NCBI GenBank assembly: GCA_040365065.1
Contig: BAABNI010000005.1
Coordinates: forward strand, 62,001 to 126,000
DNA: 64,000 nucleotides
From: Pelagadaptatus aseana
Lineage (GTDB): Bacteria; Pseudomonadota; Gammaproteobacteria; Pseudomonadales; Cellvibrionaceae
Direction: 5' to 3'
Both the position numbers and the translations under genes were made by a program. A model generated the notes under the pieces. It had not been told where the DNA came from and ran no database searches. It was given only the letters and a program-made list of their open reading frames with translations. Shown piece by piece: positions 44,557-54,185 of this stretch (the stretch's first letter is position 1; each line of letters opens with the position of its first letter).

Positions 44557-44653
44557 AGTGAGTGAACAGGCCTGAGGTCTTGGTCGCGGTCCGCAGGAGA
44601 AGCGGGCCGCGATAATGACCCTGCAAGCTATCAGGCTCTGAGTTTTAACTCGG

Positions 44654-45575
44654 TCAATGTTTGGCCTGATTCCTGTATTCTGTCGGCGTCATGCCCACTT
44701 TATTCCTGAACAGTCGTGAAAAGTATTGCGGGTACTCAAACCCCAGTGCGTAGGCGACGGTAGCCACAGAGTCATTGGAACCCAGCAGTAAGTTTTTTGC
44801 TCGGTCTATCTGATAGATGTGAATGTTCTCCAGTGCCGTATGGCCGGTTTCCAATTTCAGNNNNNNNNNNNNNNNNNNNNNNNNNNNNNNNNNNNNNNNN
44901 NNNNNNNNNNNNNNNNNNNNNNNNNNNNNNNNNNNNNNNNNNNNNNNNNNNNNNNNNNNNTTTCAGCGCACTATAGAAACGTGATTCGATGGAGGTCATC
45001 TGGCTTTCCTTGCGCTGCTGAAATTGTCGCTGATAAAAGCGCTCGGTATAAGTCAGCATCGTATTGAGTTGTGATACCAGAATGTCTTTGCTGAAGGCGT
45101 CGTGGGGCTGATCGTATTCCTGCTCCAGAGTGTCGAGGATGCTGCTCACCAGCGCTTCTTCCTGAGGTGATAAATGCAGTGCTTCATTGACGGAGTAGGA
45201 AAAATAAGTTGAGTTTTCTATGCGCTCCTGAATCGGAGTGCCTCGCAAAAAGTCTTCGTGGATCAGTACGATACGGGCCTGGGTTTTGACTCTCAGTCCC
45301 TGGGTTCTGACAACTTGACGCGGGGCCATACAAATCAAACTGCCATTTTTGAAATCGTATTTGGTGCGCCCATAAAAAATATCCCCCTCCAGAATATGCT
45401 TGAGGCTGATGGAATAAAAGTCGGTGCTGATTTCAACGTCAACATCCGGACAGTTCAATTCATTGGCTGTATCGGATTGCATGTTGATAACTGAAAACAG
45501 TGGATGCTCCGGGCCGGGTATTCCCAGATACTGGTGATAATCGTGCAAATTCGTGAAGTGGAGTTTCTGAATCAT
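44654..45575 (-). CDS. AraC-family regulator interrupted by an assembly gap
   Basis: The 5' part (45575 down to 44961) encodes an AraC-type N-terminal sensing domain, including DFYSISLKHILEGDIFYGR and the linker QLNTMLTYTERFYQRQF. After 100 Ns the frame differs, and the DNA-binding end reads ENIHIYQIDRAKNLLLGS, VATVAYALGFEYPQYFSRLF and GMTPTEYRNQAKH. By comparison with the family about 30-40 residues (the first helix-turn-helix) lie in the gap. The frame change is an effect of the arbitrary N count. It faces the alpha/beta hydrolase gene from just downstream in the same direction. Confidence 0.8.
44861..44960. other. assembly gap of exactly 100 Ns
   Basis: One hundred Ns, a placeholder length for a gap of unknown size. 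The six bases TTTCAG stand on both sides of it, which could be an unmerged contig overlap or a coincidence. Confidence 0.95.
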
Positions 45576-45645
45576 GATCGTTTTCCTGTCCCGCATCGTG
45601 GTTAACCAGGATGCGGGCGAAGGCAGTCAGGGTTATTGGTCAATG

Positions 45646-46617
45646 TTAAAAGCGGGTGAAGAATTCATCCATGTGTCGTACCGCTTGCGTTACAAACTTG
45701 TCCTGATCGTAAAGATCAACGTGAGACGCACCATCGATCTCAACAAATTGTTTGGGCTCGGAGGCTTGATCAAAATACTGTTTGGTCAGTGCCCCCGTGG
45801 CCAGAGCCCCGCTGGCCGGATCCATGGCTTTGGAACCAACGATACCAATATAGGGAGTATAGAGGTAAGGCGCATAGGATTGCGCGTCCGCCAGCATCGG
45901 GGTTTCCAGCATAAACGAGGGCGACAAGTGGCTGTAGTTGGGGTAGGTTTCGGCACCCGCTCTCTGGGTCATATAATAGCTATAACCTTCACTCGGGGTT
46001 ACGCCCTGCTCGATAGCCGCCGCTTCTGCACCAAGGCCTAGCGCATCCACATAGTCGATTTCACCGGTTTCATAGGCCTTCTGGCGGCCAGCATTCTGCA
46101 TGGTAATTAATCCGGTGACGGTTTCACGGTCCATGGTTGCAAAATAGCTGGCTTGGTTACCCATCATTCCGGATACCGTGGCGATGGCTTTCAGGCGTTT
46201 ATCGGTGGTGGCAACCAGTGCCATATAGCCTCCGGAGGCGCAGACACCCAAACCATACAGCTTATCCTGATTGATGAAAGGCAGTGATCCCAGATAACTG
46301 ATGGCATCACGGATGCTTTCCATTTTAACGAAGGCGTTTTCGTTATTCCGGATCTGGCCTTCACTGTCACCGTAGCCGGCGTGATCAAACACCAAAGTGA
46401 TATAACCCTTCTGCGCCAGATGTCTGCCGTAAACGGTACCTGTTTGCTCCTTAACCTGATTAAACGGCGGCGAGAAAATCACAGCGGGGTATTTCTGTGC
46501 CGGATCAAACCCCTCTGGCAGAAACAGCAGTCCCGCCAGCATTAAATCGCCTGCGACAGTTTTGGATGCGAAAGCGATTTCATTGATGCCGGCTTTCAGT
46601 GTTGTGAGTATGGTCAT
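45646..46617 (-). CDS. alpha/beta hydrolase (dienelactone-hydrolase-like)
   Basis: This 323-aa protein has the fold markers YPAVIFSPPFNQVKEQTG, LVFDHAGYGDSEG, the nucleophile elbow GLGVCASGGYMALV (Ser flanked CASGG) and a C-terminal DGASHVDLYD with the histidine. The YcjY-like family it resembles is often found beside AraC regulators. It stands just upstream of the AraC gene on the same strand, so the pair is likely linked in regulation. Substrate unknown. Confidence 0.8.
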   Translation of the reverse strand: MTILTTLKAGINEIAFASKTVAGDLMLAGLLFLPEGFDPAQKYPAVIFSPPFNQVKEQTGTVYGRHLAQKGYITLVFDHAGYGDSEGQIRNNENAFVKMESIRDAISYLGSLPFINQDKLYGLGVCASGGYMALVATTDKRLKAIATVSGMMGNQASYFATMDRETVTGLITMQNAGRQKAYETGEIDYVDALGLGAEAAAIEQGVTPSEGYSYYMTQRAGAETYPNYSHLSPSFMLETPMLADAQSYAPYLYTPYIGIVGSKAMDPASGALATGALTKQYFDQASEPKQFVEIDGASHVDLYDQDKFVTQAVRHMDEFFTRF

Positions 46618-46910
46618 GGCCCTTCTCCTGATCGTTGTTAAGGTATGGCGCCATCTTAGGAGGAGTGCCGAGCCGGGTTAATAAACAAAACTTCGTTTGT
46701 TGTATACAAAACACCTGAGCCATTTAATCGTGATCAAACTCTGATATTTGGTTTCTTTATTTCGGAGTAGTTTTATCTCAGTCAATAATTGGTCGGCTTC
46801 ATAAACCGTCCGCCTGTTTGTTATACCTCCCAAGAAATATATCTTCCTTGCAATTTGAGCCTCTATACTCCTTTGAGAATTCCTGCTGACTGGTAGAGGA
46901 GAAAAAGCAG
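46618..46910. other. 293-bp divergent intergenic region
   Basis: It must hold the promoters of the leftward hydrolase and of potF. AACAAA and TTTGTT (46683-46700) form a small inverted repeat. I see no gene worth calling: the open frame on the minus strand here has no recognisable content. Confidence 0.4.
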
Positions 46911-47996
46911 ATGAAAATAAAGTCATTGACCCTGATGGCGTTTGTCGCCTTGTTTTCCGTGGGCGTCGCGGCGGCGGATCGGGTTGTCCATGTTTACAAC
47001 TGGTCAGATTATATTGCTGAAGATACGCTGGAAAAATTCACCGCCCAAACGGGTATTGAGGTGGTCTACGACGTATTCGACTCCAATGAGATACTGGAGG
47101 CCAAGTTGCTGGCTGGCCAGTCGGGTTACGATGTGGTGGTTCCCACCTCCGACTTTTTAGCCCGGCATATACAGGCCGGGATTTATCAGCCATTGGACAA
47201 AAGTAAATTACCCAATTGGCAAAATCTGGATACGGACTTGTTGAATACCTTGTCCACCCACGATGCGGGTAATGCTTACGGTGTACCCTATCAGTGGGGT
47301 ACCACGGGGCTGGGTTATAACGTTGCCAAAGTTAAAGAAATTCTTGGGGATGACGCCCCAACGGACAGCTGGAGTCTGCTGTTTGACCCAAGCTACGCGT
47401 CGAAACTGGCCGAGTGTGGCATTACGGTGCTGGATTCGGCTAACGAGGTTTTACCTTTTGCCTTGAATTACCTTGGACTGGATCCCAACTCCAAAAACAC
47501 AAAAGACTACAAGCAGGCCGAGGCGCTGTTGCTCGCCATTCGCCCTCACATCAACTATTTCCACAGTTCCCAGTACATTGGCGATCTTGCCAACGGTGAT
47601 GTCTGTTTGTCCATGGGTTGGAGTGGCGATATCTTTCAGGCCATGACCCGGGCGGAAGAGGCGGATAACGGTATCGAGATTGCCTACACAATCCCCAAAG
47701 AGGGCGCCGGTATGTGGGCTGACATGATGGCGATACCGAAGGATGCTCCGAATCTGGACGCCGCATACGAATTTATCAATTTCGTGCTGGATGCCCAGAT
47801 TGGTGCCGATATCACCAACTACGTCTGGTACGGCAGCCCCAATAAAGCCGCCAGGGCGTTTATCGACGATGAAATCCTCTCGGATCCGGCCATCTATCCG
47901 CCAGAAGGTGCGAAACTCTTCTCTCTGGAAATGATGCCAATGAAAATTACCCGGACCATGACTCGCACATGGAGCAAAGTTAAATCGGGTAGGTAA
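46911..47996 (+). CDS. potF: polyamine ABC transporter substrate-binding protein
   Basis: The 361-aa periplasmic protein begins with a signal peptide (KSLTLMAFVALFSVGVAAA). It then shows the PotF/SpuD blocks VVHVYNWSDYIAEDTLEKF, DVVVPTSDFLARHIQAG, PYQWGTTGLGYN, LSMGWSGDIFQA and YVWYGSPNKAA. These residues line the putrescine/spermidine pocket of PotF homologues. No membrane or ATPase genes (potGHI) are adjacent, so partners must be elsewhere. Closed by a strong hairpin. Confidence 0.88.
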   Translation: MKIKSLTLMAFVALFSVGVAAADRVVHVYNWSDYIAEDTLEKFTAQTGIEVVYDVFDSNEILEAKLLAGQSGYDVVVPTSDFLARHIQAGIYQPLDKSKLPNWQNLDTDLLNTLSTHDAGNAYGVPYQWGTTGLGYNVAKVKEILGDDAPTDSWSLLFDPSYASKLAECGITVLDSANEVLPFALNYLGLDPNSKNTKDYKQAEALLLAIRPHINYFHSSQYIGDLANGDVCLSMGWSGDIFQAMTRAEEADNGIEIAYTIPKEGAGMWADMMAIPKDAPNLDAAYEFINFVLDAQIGADITNYVWYGSPNKAARAFIDDEILSDPAIYPPEGAKLFSLEMMPMKITRTMTRTWSKVKSGR

Positions 47997-48000
47997 CGAC

Positions 48001-48035
48001 ATGCGAAGGCCTCGACTGGGTCGGGGCCTTCGCAT
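48001..48035 (+). terminator. hairpin after potF
   Basis: ATGCGAAGGCC (48001-48011) pairs with GGCCTTCGCAT (48025-48035); CGAC and GTCG extend the stem. It begins 4 bases after the stop codon. No T run follows, so it may stop transcription weakly or protect the mRNA end. Confidence 0.6.
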
Positions 48036-48141
48036 GGCCTAGAGGGCCAGTTGCTTGTGTCAAGCAAGGTCTATTGTGGCTCGGTTTGTCAGATCGCAAA
48101 AGACTCAGGCTGTGAGGTAGTTGTGGTCTTCCCAAGCAGTG

Positions 48142-49032
48142 TCAGGCACTGATTTCCCGTGAAATTTGGTTGATAACACGCTTTGATTCAGGCAGTCGAA
48201 GCAGCATCCAGCAATGAATCATTTTATCAAATTCATGGTACTTAATGCCGATCCCTTGGGTGTCGCAAATGGCTTTCAGCTGTTTGGCGTCGGCATACAA
48301 AATATCATGGGTTCCCGAGAAGATACTGATCTGACCCAGCCCTTCCAGCTCTCCGTAAATCGGGCTCAGCTGATAATGGGTGGGGCTCTCATTTCCTGCA
48401 TAAGCCTTACCGGCAAGCAGTAATCCATTGATATCCAGGAAAGGGTCTCTCTTTTCTATTTCTGCCAGTTCGGGATTGGTCATGGTTATATCTAGCCAGG
48501 GGGACAGTAAGAAAAGTTGTGATGGTTGGGGTAAGCCCATCTGCTTGATTGTCTGAACGAGTGCTAATGCCATGCCGCCTCCTGCAGAATCACCCATAAT
48601 AATAAGATTCTCAGGGGCAGTTTGCTCTATGATCTCCAAATACAATTTTTCTAAAAATGTGGAAGTTTCCTGATAAGTATTTTCAGGCGCCAATGGATAG
48701 TCTGGTGCGATCACAGAGCAATCCAGCGTATCCAACAGATCTTCAATAAAACCCCAGTGCTGCTTGGTGAAATTGTGGACATAAGCTCCACCATGCAAAT
48801 AGAGAATGACTTTCTGAGCAGGTTTGTTGTTGGGTGACAACGTAAAAACCTGATGGCCGTTGATGGTCTTTGCAGAGACGGCAAACTTATTCTTAAGCTT
48901 GGCAGGTGGGGCAGGCACATCCCTTGTTCGGTTAATCCTGCCCGTGGTCAGTTCCTTGGTCAGCTTGCCTTTAATCAGTAATCGGATAATGAGGCTAAGG
49001 ATCTTACTTTTTATGCTGGTCATAGTTGTCAA
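48142..49032 (-). CDS. alpha/beta hydrolase of the hormone-sensitive lipase family
   Basis: This 296-aa protein has the HSL oxyanion motif ILYLHGGAYVHNF, the nucleophile elbow IIMGDSAGGGMALAL, Asp in FSGTHDILYADAK and His in KMIHCWMLL. The set is complete, so it should be an active esterase/lipase on short-chain esters. The first about 45 residues hold a hydrophobic stretch but no clear signal peptide. It is monocistronic; the 128 bases before it show nothing notable. Confidence 0.85.
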   Translation of the reverse strand: MTTMTSIKSKILSLIIRLLIKGKLTKELTTGRINRTRDVPAPPAKLKNKFAVSAKTINGHQVFTLSPNNKPAQKVILYLHGGAYVHNFTKQHWGFIEDLLDTLDCSVIAPDYPLAPENTYQETSTFLEKLYLEIIEQTAPENLIIMGDSAGGGMALALVQTIKQMGLPQPSQLFLLSPWLDITMTNPELAEIEKRDPFLDINGLLLAGKAYAGNESPTHYQLSPIYGELEGLGQISIFSGTHDILYADAKQLKAICDTQGIGIKYHEFDKMIHCWMLLRLPESKRVINQISREISA

Positions 49033-49160
49033 TCAATAGCCATTGGCGAAGAGCGTTAATAATAAATAAAAGCAGTCAATATAAAAGGCTGGTATTTACC
49101 TTAACAACTGCCTTACCAACTACATTAACAACGTCCGATACGGATTCAAGGCATGACCGG

Positions 49161-49628
49161 TTATAAACCCAGATCACTTAGACTGGGGTGATCATCGGGG
49201 CGACGGCCTAATGCCCAGGTCATTTTCCGGTCCTCTTCCCGGATCGGGAGGTCATTGATGCTGGCGAAGCGTCTCTGCATATAGCCGTGTTCATTGAACT
49301 CCCAGTTTTCATTGCCGTAAGAGCGGTACCACTGGCCAGAATCATCGTGCCATTCGTAAGCAAAGCGCACCGCAATGCGATTCTCGGAAAAAGCCCACAA
49401 CTCCTTGATTAAGCGATAGTCCAATTCTCTCGCCCACTTTCTCTGTAAAAACTGTTTCACTTGTTCGCGGCCGACCGGGAACTCCGCTCGGTTGCGCCAT
49501 TGGGTGTCTTCTGTGTAGACCAGAGCCACCCGTTCCGGGTCGCGAGAATTCCAGGCATCTTCAGCCATTCTCACCTTTTGTATCGCGGTTTCCAGGGTAA
49601 AGGGCGGGGCGGGTAATTTCTTTTCCAT
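49161..49628 (-). CDS. nuclear-transport-factor-2-fold protein (DUF1348)
   Basis: The 155-aa protein matches the DUF1348 pattern: AEDAWNSRDPERVALVYTED, QWRNRAEFPVGREQVKQFL, KELWAFSENRIAVRFAYEW and NENWEFNEHGYMQRRFASI. The fold is SnoaL-like. Function is unknown, though such genes are often paired with TetR regulators, as here. Two palindromes lie in the 81-base gap to the divergent TetR gene. Confidence 0.85.
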   Translation of the reverse strand: MEKKLPAPPFTLETAIQKVRMAEDAWNSRDPERVALVYTEDTQWRNRAEFPVGREQVKQFLQRKWARELDYRLIKELWAFSENRIAVRFAYEWHDDSGQWYRSYGNENWEFNEHGYMQRRFASINDLPIREEDRKMTWALGRRPDDHPSLSDLGL

Positions 49629-49644
49629 TGGATATCTCCATTTA

Positions 49645-49666
49645 AAGTAGACAGGTCTGTCTACTT
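49645..49666. promoter_or_regulatory. operator palindrome 1 between DUF1348 and TetR genes
   Basis: AAGTAGACAG, GT, CTGTCTACTT: perfect 10-bp arms around two bases. It lies just before the leftward DUF1348 gene. Confidence 0.7.
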
Positions 49667-49684
49667 GGTAAGACTACAAAAACC

Positions 49685-49698
49685 AGACAGATCTGTCT
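49685..49698. promoter_or_regulatory. operator palindrome 2 before the TetR gene
   Basis: AGACAGATCTGTCT is a perfect palindrome with the same AGACAG half-site as the first, 11 bases before the TetR start. Autoregulation is likely. Confidence 0.7.
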
Positions 49699-49709
49699 AC
49701 AATCAAAAA

Positions 49710-50258
49710 ATGAAGACGCAAACCAATCCGTCAGCGCGTGATCGCATTCTGACAACCGCTCACGATCTGTTTTATCAGCAGGGCATTCGAGCCACAGGCA
49801 TCGACAAAATCATTGCCCAATCCCAGGTGGCCAAGGTCACTTTCTATCGGCACTTTCCCAGTAAAAACGACCTTGTTCTTACCTTTCTGGAGTATCGGCA
49901 CCAGTTGTGGATTGGTTGGTTCAAGCAGGCTTTAGAGCGCCATGGCAACACTATTCAAGCGCTGGTGCCCACCTTGTCAGAATGGTTTAACAGCAAGGAA
50001 TACAGGGGCTGTGCGTTTCTCAACAGCGTCGGTGAACTTGCGGACGAGCTGGCCGAAGTAAAACAAATCACTCGCAATCACAAGCAGGACATGATGGATG
50101 CTGTCAGTGACCTGTTGCCGTCATCCGCTGACAACGATGAATTTTTAAACGTATTACACATCGCCATTGAGGGGGCGATTATTAGGGCTCAATACGACTC
50201 AAGCCCGAGTCAGGCGCTGAAGGGGTTGAACAGTCTTATAGACACAGGCTTCAAATAG
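49710..50258 (+). CDS. TetR-family regulator
   Basis: The 182-aa protein has ARDRILTTAHDLFYQQGIRA and the helix-turn-helix TGIDKIIAQSQVAKVTFYRH followed by FPSKNDLVLTFL. ATG 49710 is chosen because the domain begins a few residues later and the operator lies directly upstream. It probably represses itself and the divergent DUF1348 gene. The inducer is unknown. Confidence 0.87.
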   Translation: MKTQTNPSARDRILTTAHDLFYQQGIRATGIDKIIAQSQVAKVTFYRHFPSKNDLVLTFLEYRHQLWIGWFKQALERHGNTIQALVPTLSEWFNSKEYRGCAFLNSVGELADELAEVKQITRNHKQDMMDAVSDLLPSSADNDEFLNVLHIAIEGAIIRAQYDSSPSQALKGLNSLIDTGFK

Positions 50259-50483
50259 CACAGATGATAAAGCAACAAACGATCGAGCCTCTGTTACAGC
50301 CAGAATGACGGACATAAGCACAACCCATTTCATAATATGGAATATTTTGTCCGCTTTTACGCCCTAAGCGAGTTCTTCTGTTGAAGGAGTCACGCCTCAA
50401 GCGTTGGTTTTATGTTCTGATTGAACTTTAATCAATCCGGGTGGGTGCTATGCTTTGATGACCGACTATGGAGAGTCCGAAGT

Positions 50484-52451
50484 ATGCGCCGGTTTACCCT
50501 AGCCCCGAAATTTATCCTGTTCTTTTCCGTACTGCTCACAGCCGTTGTCATTATGGCCGTGATCGGCTTTCAGGGCATGATCAATATCCGTGCCGGTGGC
50601 GAAGAAATCTACCGTAACTATCTGACCAGTATTGTGAATTTGCGCAATGCGGAGCAGCAATTGGCGGATATCGCGTTGTTGCAAAAAGCGCACATCATTG
50701 CGCCCAATGAAACGGTAATGAAAGACATCGAAGCGGAGATGGCCCAGGCGCGCGATGGTTTCCGCCAATCCATGCGCGCATTCGCGGTGACTCTCGATGC
50801 CGGTGAAGAGAGCGAACTCTATTACCAGTATCTGGCGGGTGTTGAAAATTTATTTGAGCTGAACGAGAAAATTATTGAACTCAGTATCGTCAACAACGAT
50901 ATAGAGGCCGATGCCATCAGTGAAGGCAGCTTCGCTCGGGTTTACCGCCGCGTATTCGATCTCGGCAAGCAGATGCTGGAAACCAATATTGAGGGCGGTG
51001 AAGCCCTGTCACAGCGTAATAATGCAGATTTTGAAAAGGTTAAGCTGTCTGAGCTGATTATTTTTACCATTGTCATGGGGCTGTTTTTTGCTCTGGGTGT
51101 ACTGGTCAGGCGCCATCTGATTGATGCGCTTAAAGAACTGACCGATACCATGAAAGCTCTGGCGGCCGGTGACTTGAACCGCCATGTTCCCTTGATGGGG
51201 CGCACCGATGAAATTGGCGATATGGCCCGAGCTACCCGGCAATTCAAAGAGATGGCCTTGCAGTTGGAAGAATCTGAGGAGCTGGCGAAGGCATCGGCTT
51301 CGGCCAAATCAGATTTTTTGGCCAGCATGAGTCACGAAATACGAACCCCGTTAAACGGGGTGCTGGGTATCGTTGAATTACTGCAGGACACCGAGCTGAG
51401 TGAACAGCAGAAGCAATATCTGAAAACGGTGGAACGCTCCGGACGCGTCCTGAATCATGTCATCAACGACATACTCGATTACTCCAAGATCGAAGCCGGT
51501 GCCATGGAGTTAAATCCTCAGCCCTTTGATTTTCACAGTTTTCTGGAGCAGCTGGAAAGCACCTTCCAGATTAAAAAGCGCTCGGATATTTCATTCAATC
51601 TGATCAGTGAAGGCAGTATTCCAAAGTATCTGGTGGGTGATGAACCCCGTCTGCATCAAATTATCGGGAATCTGTTGAGTAATGCCTTCAAATTCACTGA
51701 AAAAGGCTCTGTCACACTGACCGTGCTTGTTTCCGAACAATCCGATAAAGAAGCGGTGATTCTGTTCAAGGTCAGTGATACCGGTATTGGTATTTCCCCC
51801 GGTAATCAGGTCCACATTTTTGAACCCTTCAGACAGGCGGATCAGTCCACTCATCGTCGCTTTGGCGGCACCGGTTTGGGACTGGTCATTTGCCGGCAGC
51901 TGGTTGAGCGAATGGGTGGCCAGGTGGATCTAAAAAGCCAGGAGGGACAGGGTTCCACTTTTTATGTGTCGCTGCCCATGGCCATTGCCAGTGAAGAGGC
52001 TATTACGGCCATCAGTCACAGTGATATCCAGCCAACCCTGGCGGCGGACCACTCGCGCATTCAGGTATTGTTGGTAGAAGACAATGCCACCAACCAGATA
52101 GTGGCCTGTGGCCTGTTGAAGAAACTGGGGGTTCAGGTGCGCGTTGCCGAAAACGGCATCGAGGCGGTTGATCTGGTGTGTAATTCCGGGCAGAACTACG
52201 ACCTGATTCTGATGGATTGTGAAATGCCATTAATGGACGGTTACGAAGTGACGCGCCGTATCCGCCAGTGGGAGAAAACTAAACAGAAAGACTCCGTCAA
52301 AATTTGCGCTCTCACCGCCCATGCCGTTCAGGAATATCTGGATCGATGCTATGAAGCGGGTATGAATGAGCACATCATCAAACCCTACAAAATGCAGGAA
52401 CTGCAGTTACTGGTGGAAGGCGTGTCGGCCCAGAGCATGCCCCTGCAGTAA
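50484..52451 (+). CDS. hybrid sensor histidine kinase/response regulator
   Basis: Domain order in 655 residues: one transmembrane helix (about 8-30), a periplasmic four-helix sensor (about 31-185), a second helix, HAMP (about 215-265), HisKA with SHEIRTPLNGVLGI, HATPase with NLLSNAFKFTEKG, SDTGIGISPG and GTGLGLVICR, and a C-terminal receiver with VLLVEDNATN, LMDCEMPLMDGYE and the Lys in EHIIKPYK. There is no HPt domain, so phosphate must pass to a separate protein. The signal is unknown. A further 225 bases upstream hold no gene. Confidence 0.92.
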   Translation: MRRFTLAPKFILFFSVLLTAVVIMAVIGFQGMINIRAGGEEIYRNYLTSIVNLRNAEQQLADIALLQKAHIIAPNETVMKDIEAEMAQARDGFRQSMRAFAVTLDAGEESELYYQYLAGVENLFELNEKIIELSIVNNDIEADAISEGSFARVYRRVFDLGKQMLETNIEGGEALSQRNNADFEKVKLSELIIFTIVMGLFFALGVLVRRHLIDALKELTDTMKALAAGDLNRHVPLMGRTDEIGDMARATRQFKEMALQLEESEELAKASASAKSDFLASMSHEIRTPLNGVLGIVELLQDTELSEQQKQYLKTVERSGRVLNHVINDILDYSKIEAGAMELNPQPFDFHSFLEQLESTFQIKKRSDISFNLISEGSIPKYLVGDEPRLHQIIGNLLSNAFKFTEKGSVTLTVLVSEQSDKEAVILFKVSDTGIGISPGNQVHIFEPFRQADQSTHRRFGGTGLGLVICRQLVERMGGQVDLKSQEGQGSTFYVSLPMAIASEEAITAISHSDIQPTLAADHSRIQVLLVEDNATNQIVACGLLKKLGVQVRVAENGIEAVDLVCNSGQNYDLILMDCEMPLMDGYEVTRRIRQWEKTKQKDSVKICALTAHAVQEYLDRCYEAGMNEHIIKPYKMQELQLLVEGVSAQSMPLQ

Positions 52452-52583
52452 TAGAATCACAGATGAATAAGTCGATTTATTTCGCCGGAATGGTTCTGTA
52501 TTTCTGAAAACACAAATCACTTTACTTTGCCGGCCGATTGGCTTTTTATTTCTTCTTGAGGGAATGCTATCCAGGGAGGATCA

Positions 52584-54167
52584 ATGAGCAATCACACCCC
52601 GAACGACGCTGAACCACACTACGGTTCTTTTATTTCCAAGCACTGGCATGGTGGATACAGTTTGCCGGTTTCATACTGGTTGATCGGTTTTGTGGTCAAT
52701 CTGGTTCTATCCGTCGTTATTGTCGCGATGGGCAGCTGGAGCGAAAACCTGTCGGCTCGAATTGTCGGCGCGGTGCTGATATTCATGCACCTCTCGGTTT
52801 TGATTCTTTCAGTCTGGCAGACCGTGGGAATCTGGCGCTCGGCCAATAAGCATGAAAGTCGTGGTGGTGCCGCTGGCTGGGCGAGAGCCGCCAAAGTGAT
52901 GGTGGTGGTCGGCGTGATTGCATTTGCCCTGCAGTTTGCAACCAATAATCTGTTGCAAATTAAAGAGGGCGTTCATCTGGTGGTGCATGGTGATTCGATT
53001 CCAGAGTCGGATGTTCGAGTCAGCCGGGATGGCCGTGAACTGGTTCTTTCCGGCGGCATGAACAAAGGTACCACCAATAGGGTGATTGAGGTTCTGGAGC
53101 AGAATCCGGGTATCGAAATTCTCCATCTGAACAGTGTCGGTGGCTGGCTGGCGGAGGCCACCATGCTATCGAGAGTAATCAAACAACACGATCTCACCAC
53201 CTACACTTCGGGACGGTGCATGAGTGCCTGTGCCTACGCGTTCCTTTCGGCTCAGCGCCGTTATCTGAGCGAACAGGGGGCATTGGGTTTTCACGGTGTG
53301 TCACTGGGCAGCGTTGAGGCAAACGATTACAACCTGATGAATCAGGATGCCGAGCGTTTGATGTCAGAGCGCGGTGTGCCCCGCAGTTTTATCAGTCGGG
53401 CGTTATCGGTGCCGTCAGATGATATGTGGTTTCCCGAACACGACGTACTGTTGGACGCCAATGTGGTTGATCGGATTGTCGATCCCGACAATTTTTTCTC
53501 AGCCCCGGCGCTGCCTAATACCAGTGTGGAAGAGTATCGGCAATCGTTGCAAGCCAACCCGCTCTATGCCGTTATTTATCAGCATTATCCCCGGCTGTCA
53601 CAGCAGATTGATTTGGAGATCGAGCGACAGCTGGCCGAGGGACTGAGCCTGGAGGATATTCGCGCCGGTATGCGCAGCGTGATGATGGGGCCGGTGATGT
53701 TTGAAAATCTGGTCAAGGCTCCCGACGACTTGCTGGTGGATTATTTTAAAACCCAGTTTGCCGAGGTGGATTATCTCAATAATCACAATGCCGATGCCTG
53801 CGTTGCCTATCTGCTGGCGGATACTCTGCCCGAAGTTCGGCCGGTGATTGCCCATGAGGTCATGCCCGGCAGTTTGATTGATAACGATGTTCAGGCGTTT
53901 GCGCGGGCTCTGGAGGGGGCCGCCCTGAATGGTGTGGCGGAGCGGGCGATGACCGATGATCAGCTATACGCCGGGGTGGATCAGATGTTTGATCAGACCA
54001 ACGAAGAAGCCTTTTACGTTTTTGATCATGTCATGACACTGGTTCAGGACAGCAACAATAACGCCCGGATTTGTGATGCTTATCGCCGTCTGTTTTATGA
54101 CATCACCCATTACCAGAATACCCACTTTGCAGCGGAGTATATCCGTATGTTGCTGGGGCCTGTTTGA
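52584..54167 (+). CDS. membrane protein with ClpP/crotonase-like domain (COG3904-type)
   Basis: The 527-aa protein has three N-terminal membrane helices (about 28-50, 57-78, 103-120). An extracytoplasmic domain follows with LVLSGGMNKGTTNRVIEVL, ILHLNSVGGWLAEATMLSRV and YTSGRCMSACAYAFLSAQRR, the pattern of ClpP-fold periplasmic proteins in which the Ser of MSAC is the likely nucleophile. The last 200 residues are helical and unrecognised. Function unknown; a membrane-tethered peptidase is plausible. Confidence 0.7.
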   Translation: MSNHTPNDAEPHYGSFISKHWHGGYSLPVSYWLIGFVVNLVLSVVIVAMGSWSENLSARIVGAVLIFMHLSVLILSVWQTVGIWRSANKHESRGGAAGWARAAKVMVVVGVIAFALQFATNNLLQIKEGVHLVVHGDSIPESDVRVSRDGRELVLSGGMNKGTTNRVIEVLEQNPGIEILHLNSVGGWLAEATMLSRVIKQHDLTTYTSGRCMSACAYAFLSAQRRYLSEQGALGFHGVSLGSVEANDYNLMNQDAERLMSERGVPRSFISRALSVPSDDMWFPEHDVLLDANVVDRIVDPDNFFSAPALPNTSVEEYRQSLQANPLYAVIYQHYPRLSQQIDLEIERQLAEGLSLEDIRAGMRSVMMGPVMFENLVKAPDDLLVDYFKTQFAEVDYLNNHNADACVAYLLADTLPEVRPVIAHEVMPGSLIDNDVQAFARALEGAALNGVAERAMTDDQLYAGVDQMFDQTNEEAFYVFDHVMTLVQDSNNNARICDAYRRLFYDITHYQNTHFAAEYIRMLLGPV

Positions 54168-54185
54168 GTCCCTTAGCAGGGGCGG

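Noticed and set aside
46678..46926. An 82-residue open frame on the minus strand
   Set aside because: No recognisable domain; it covers the divergent promoter region and overlaps the potF start.
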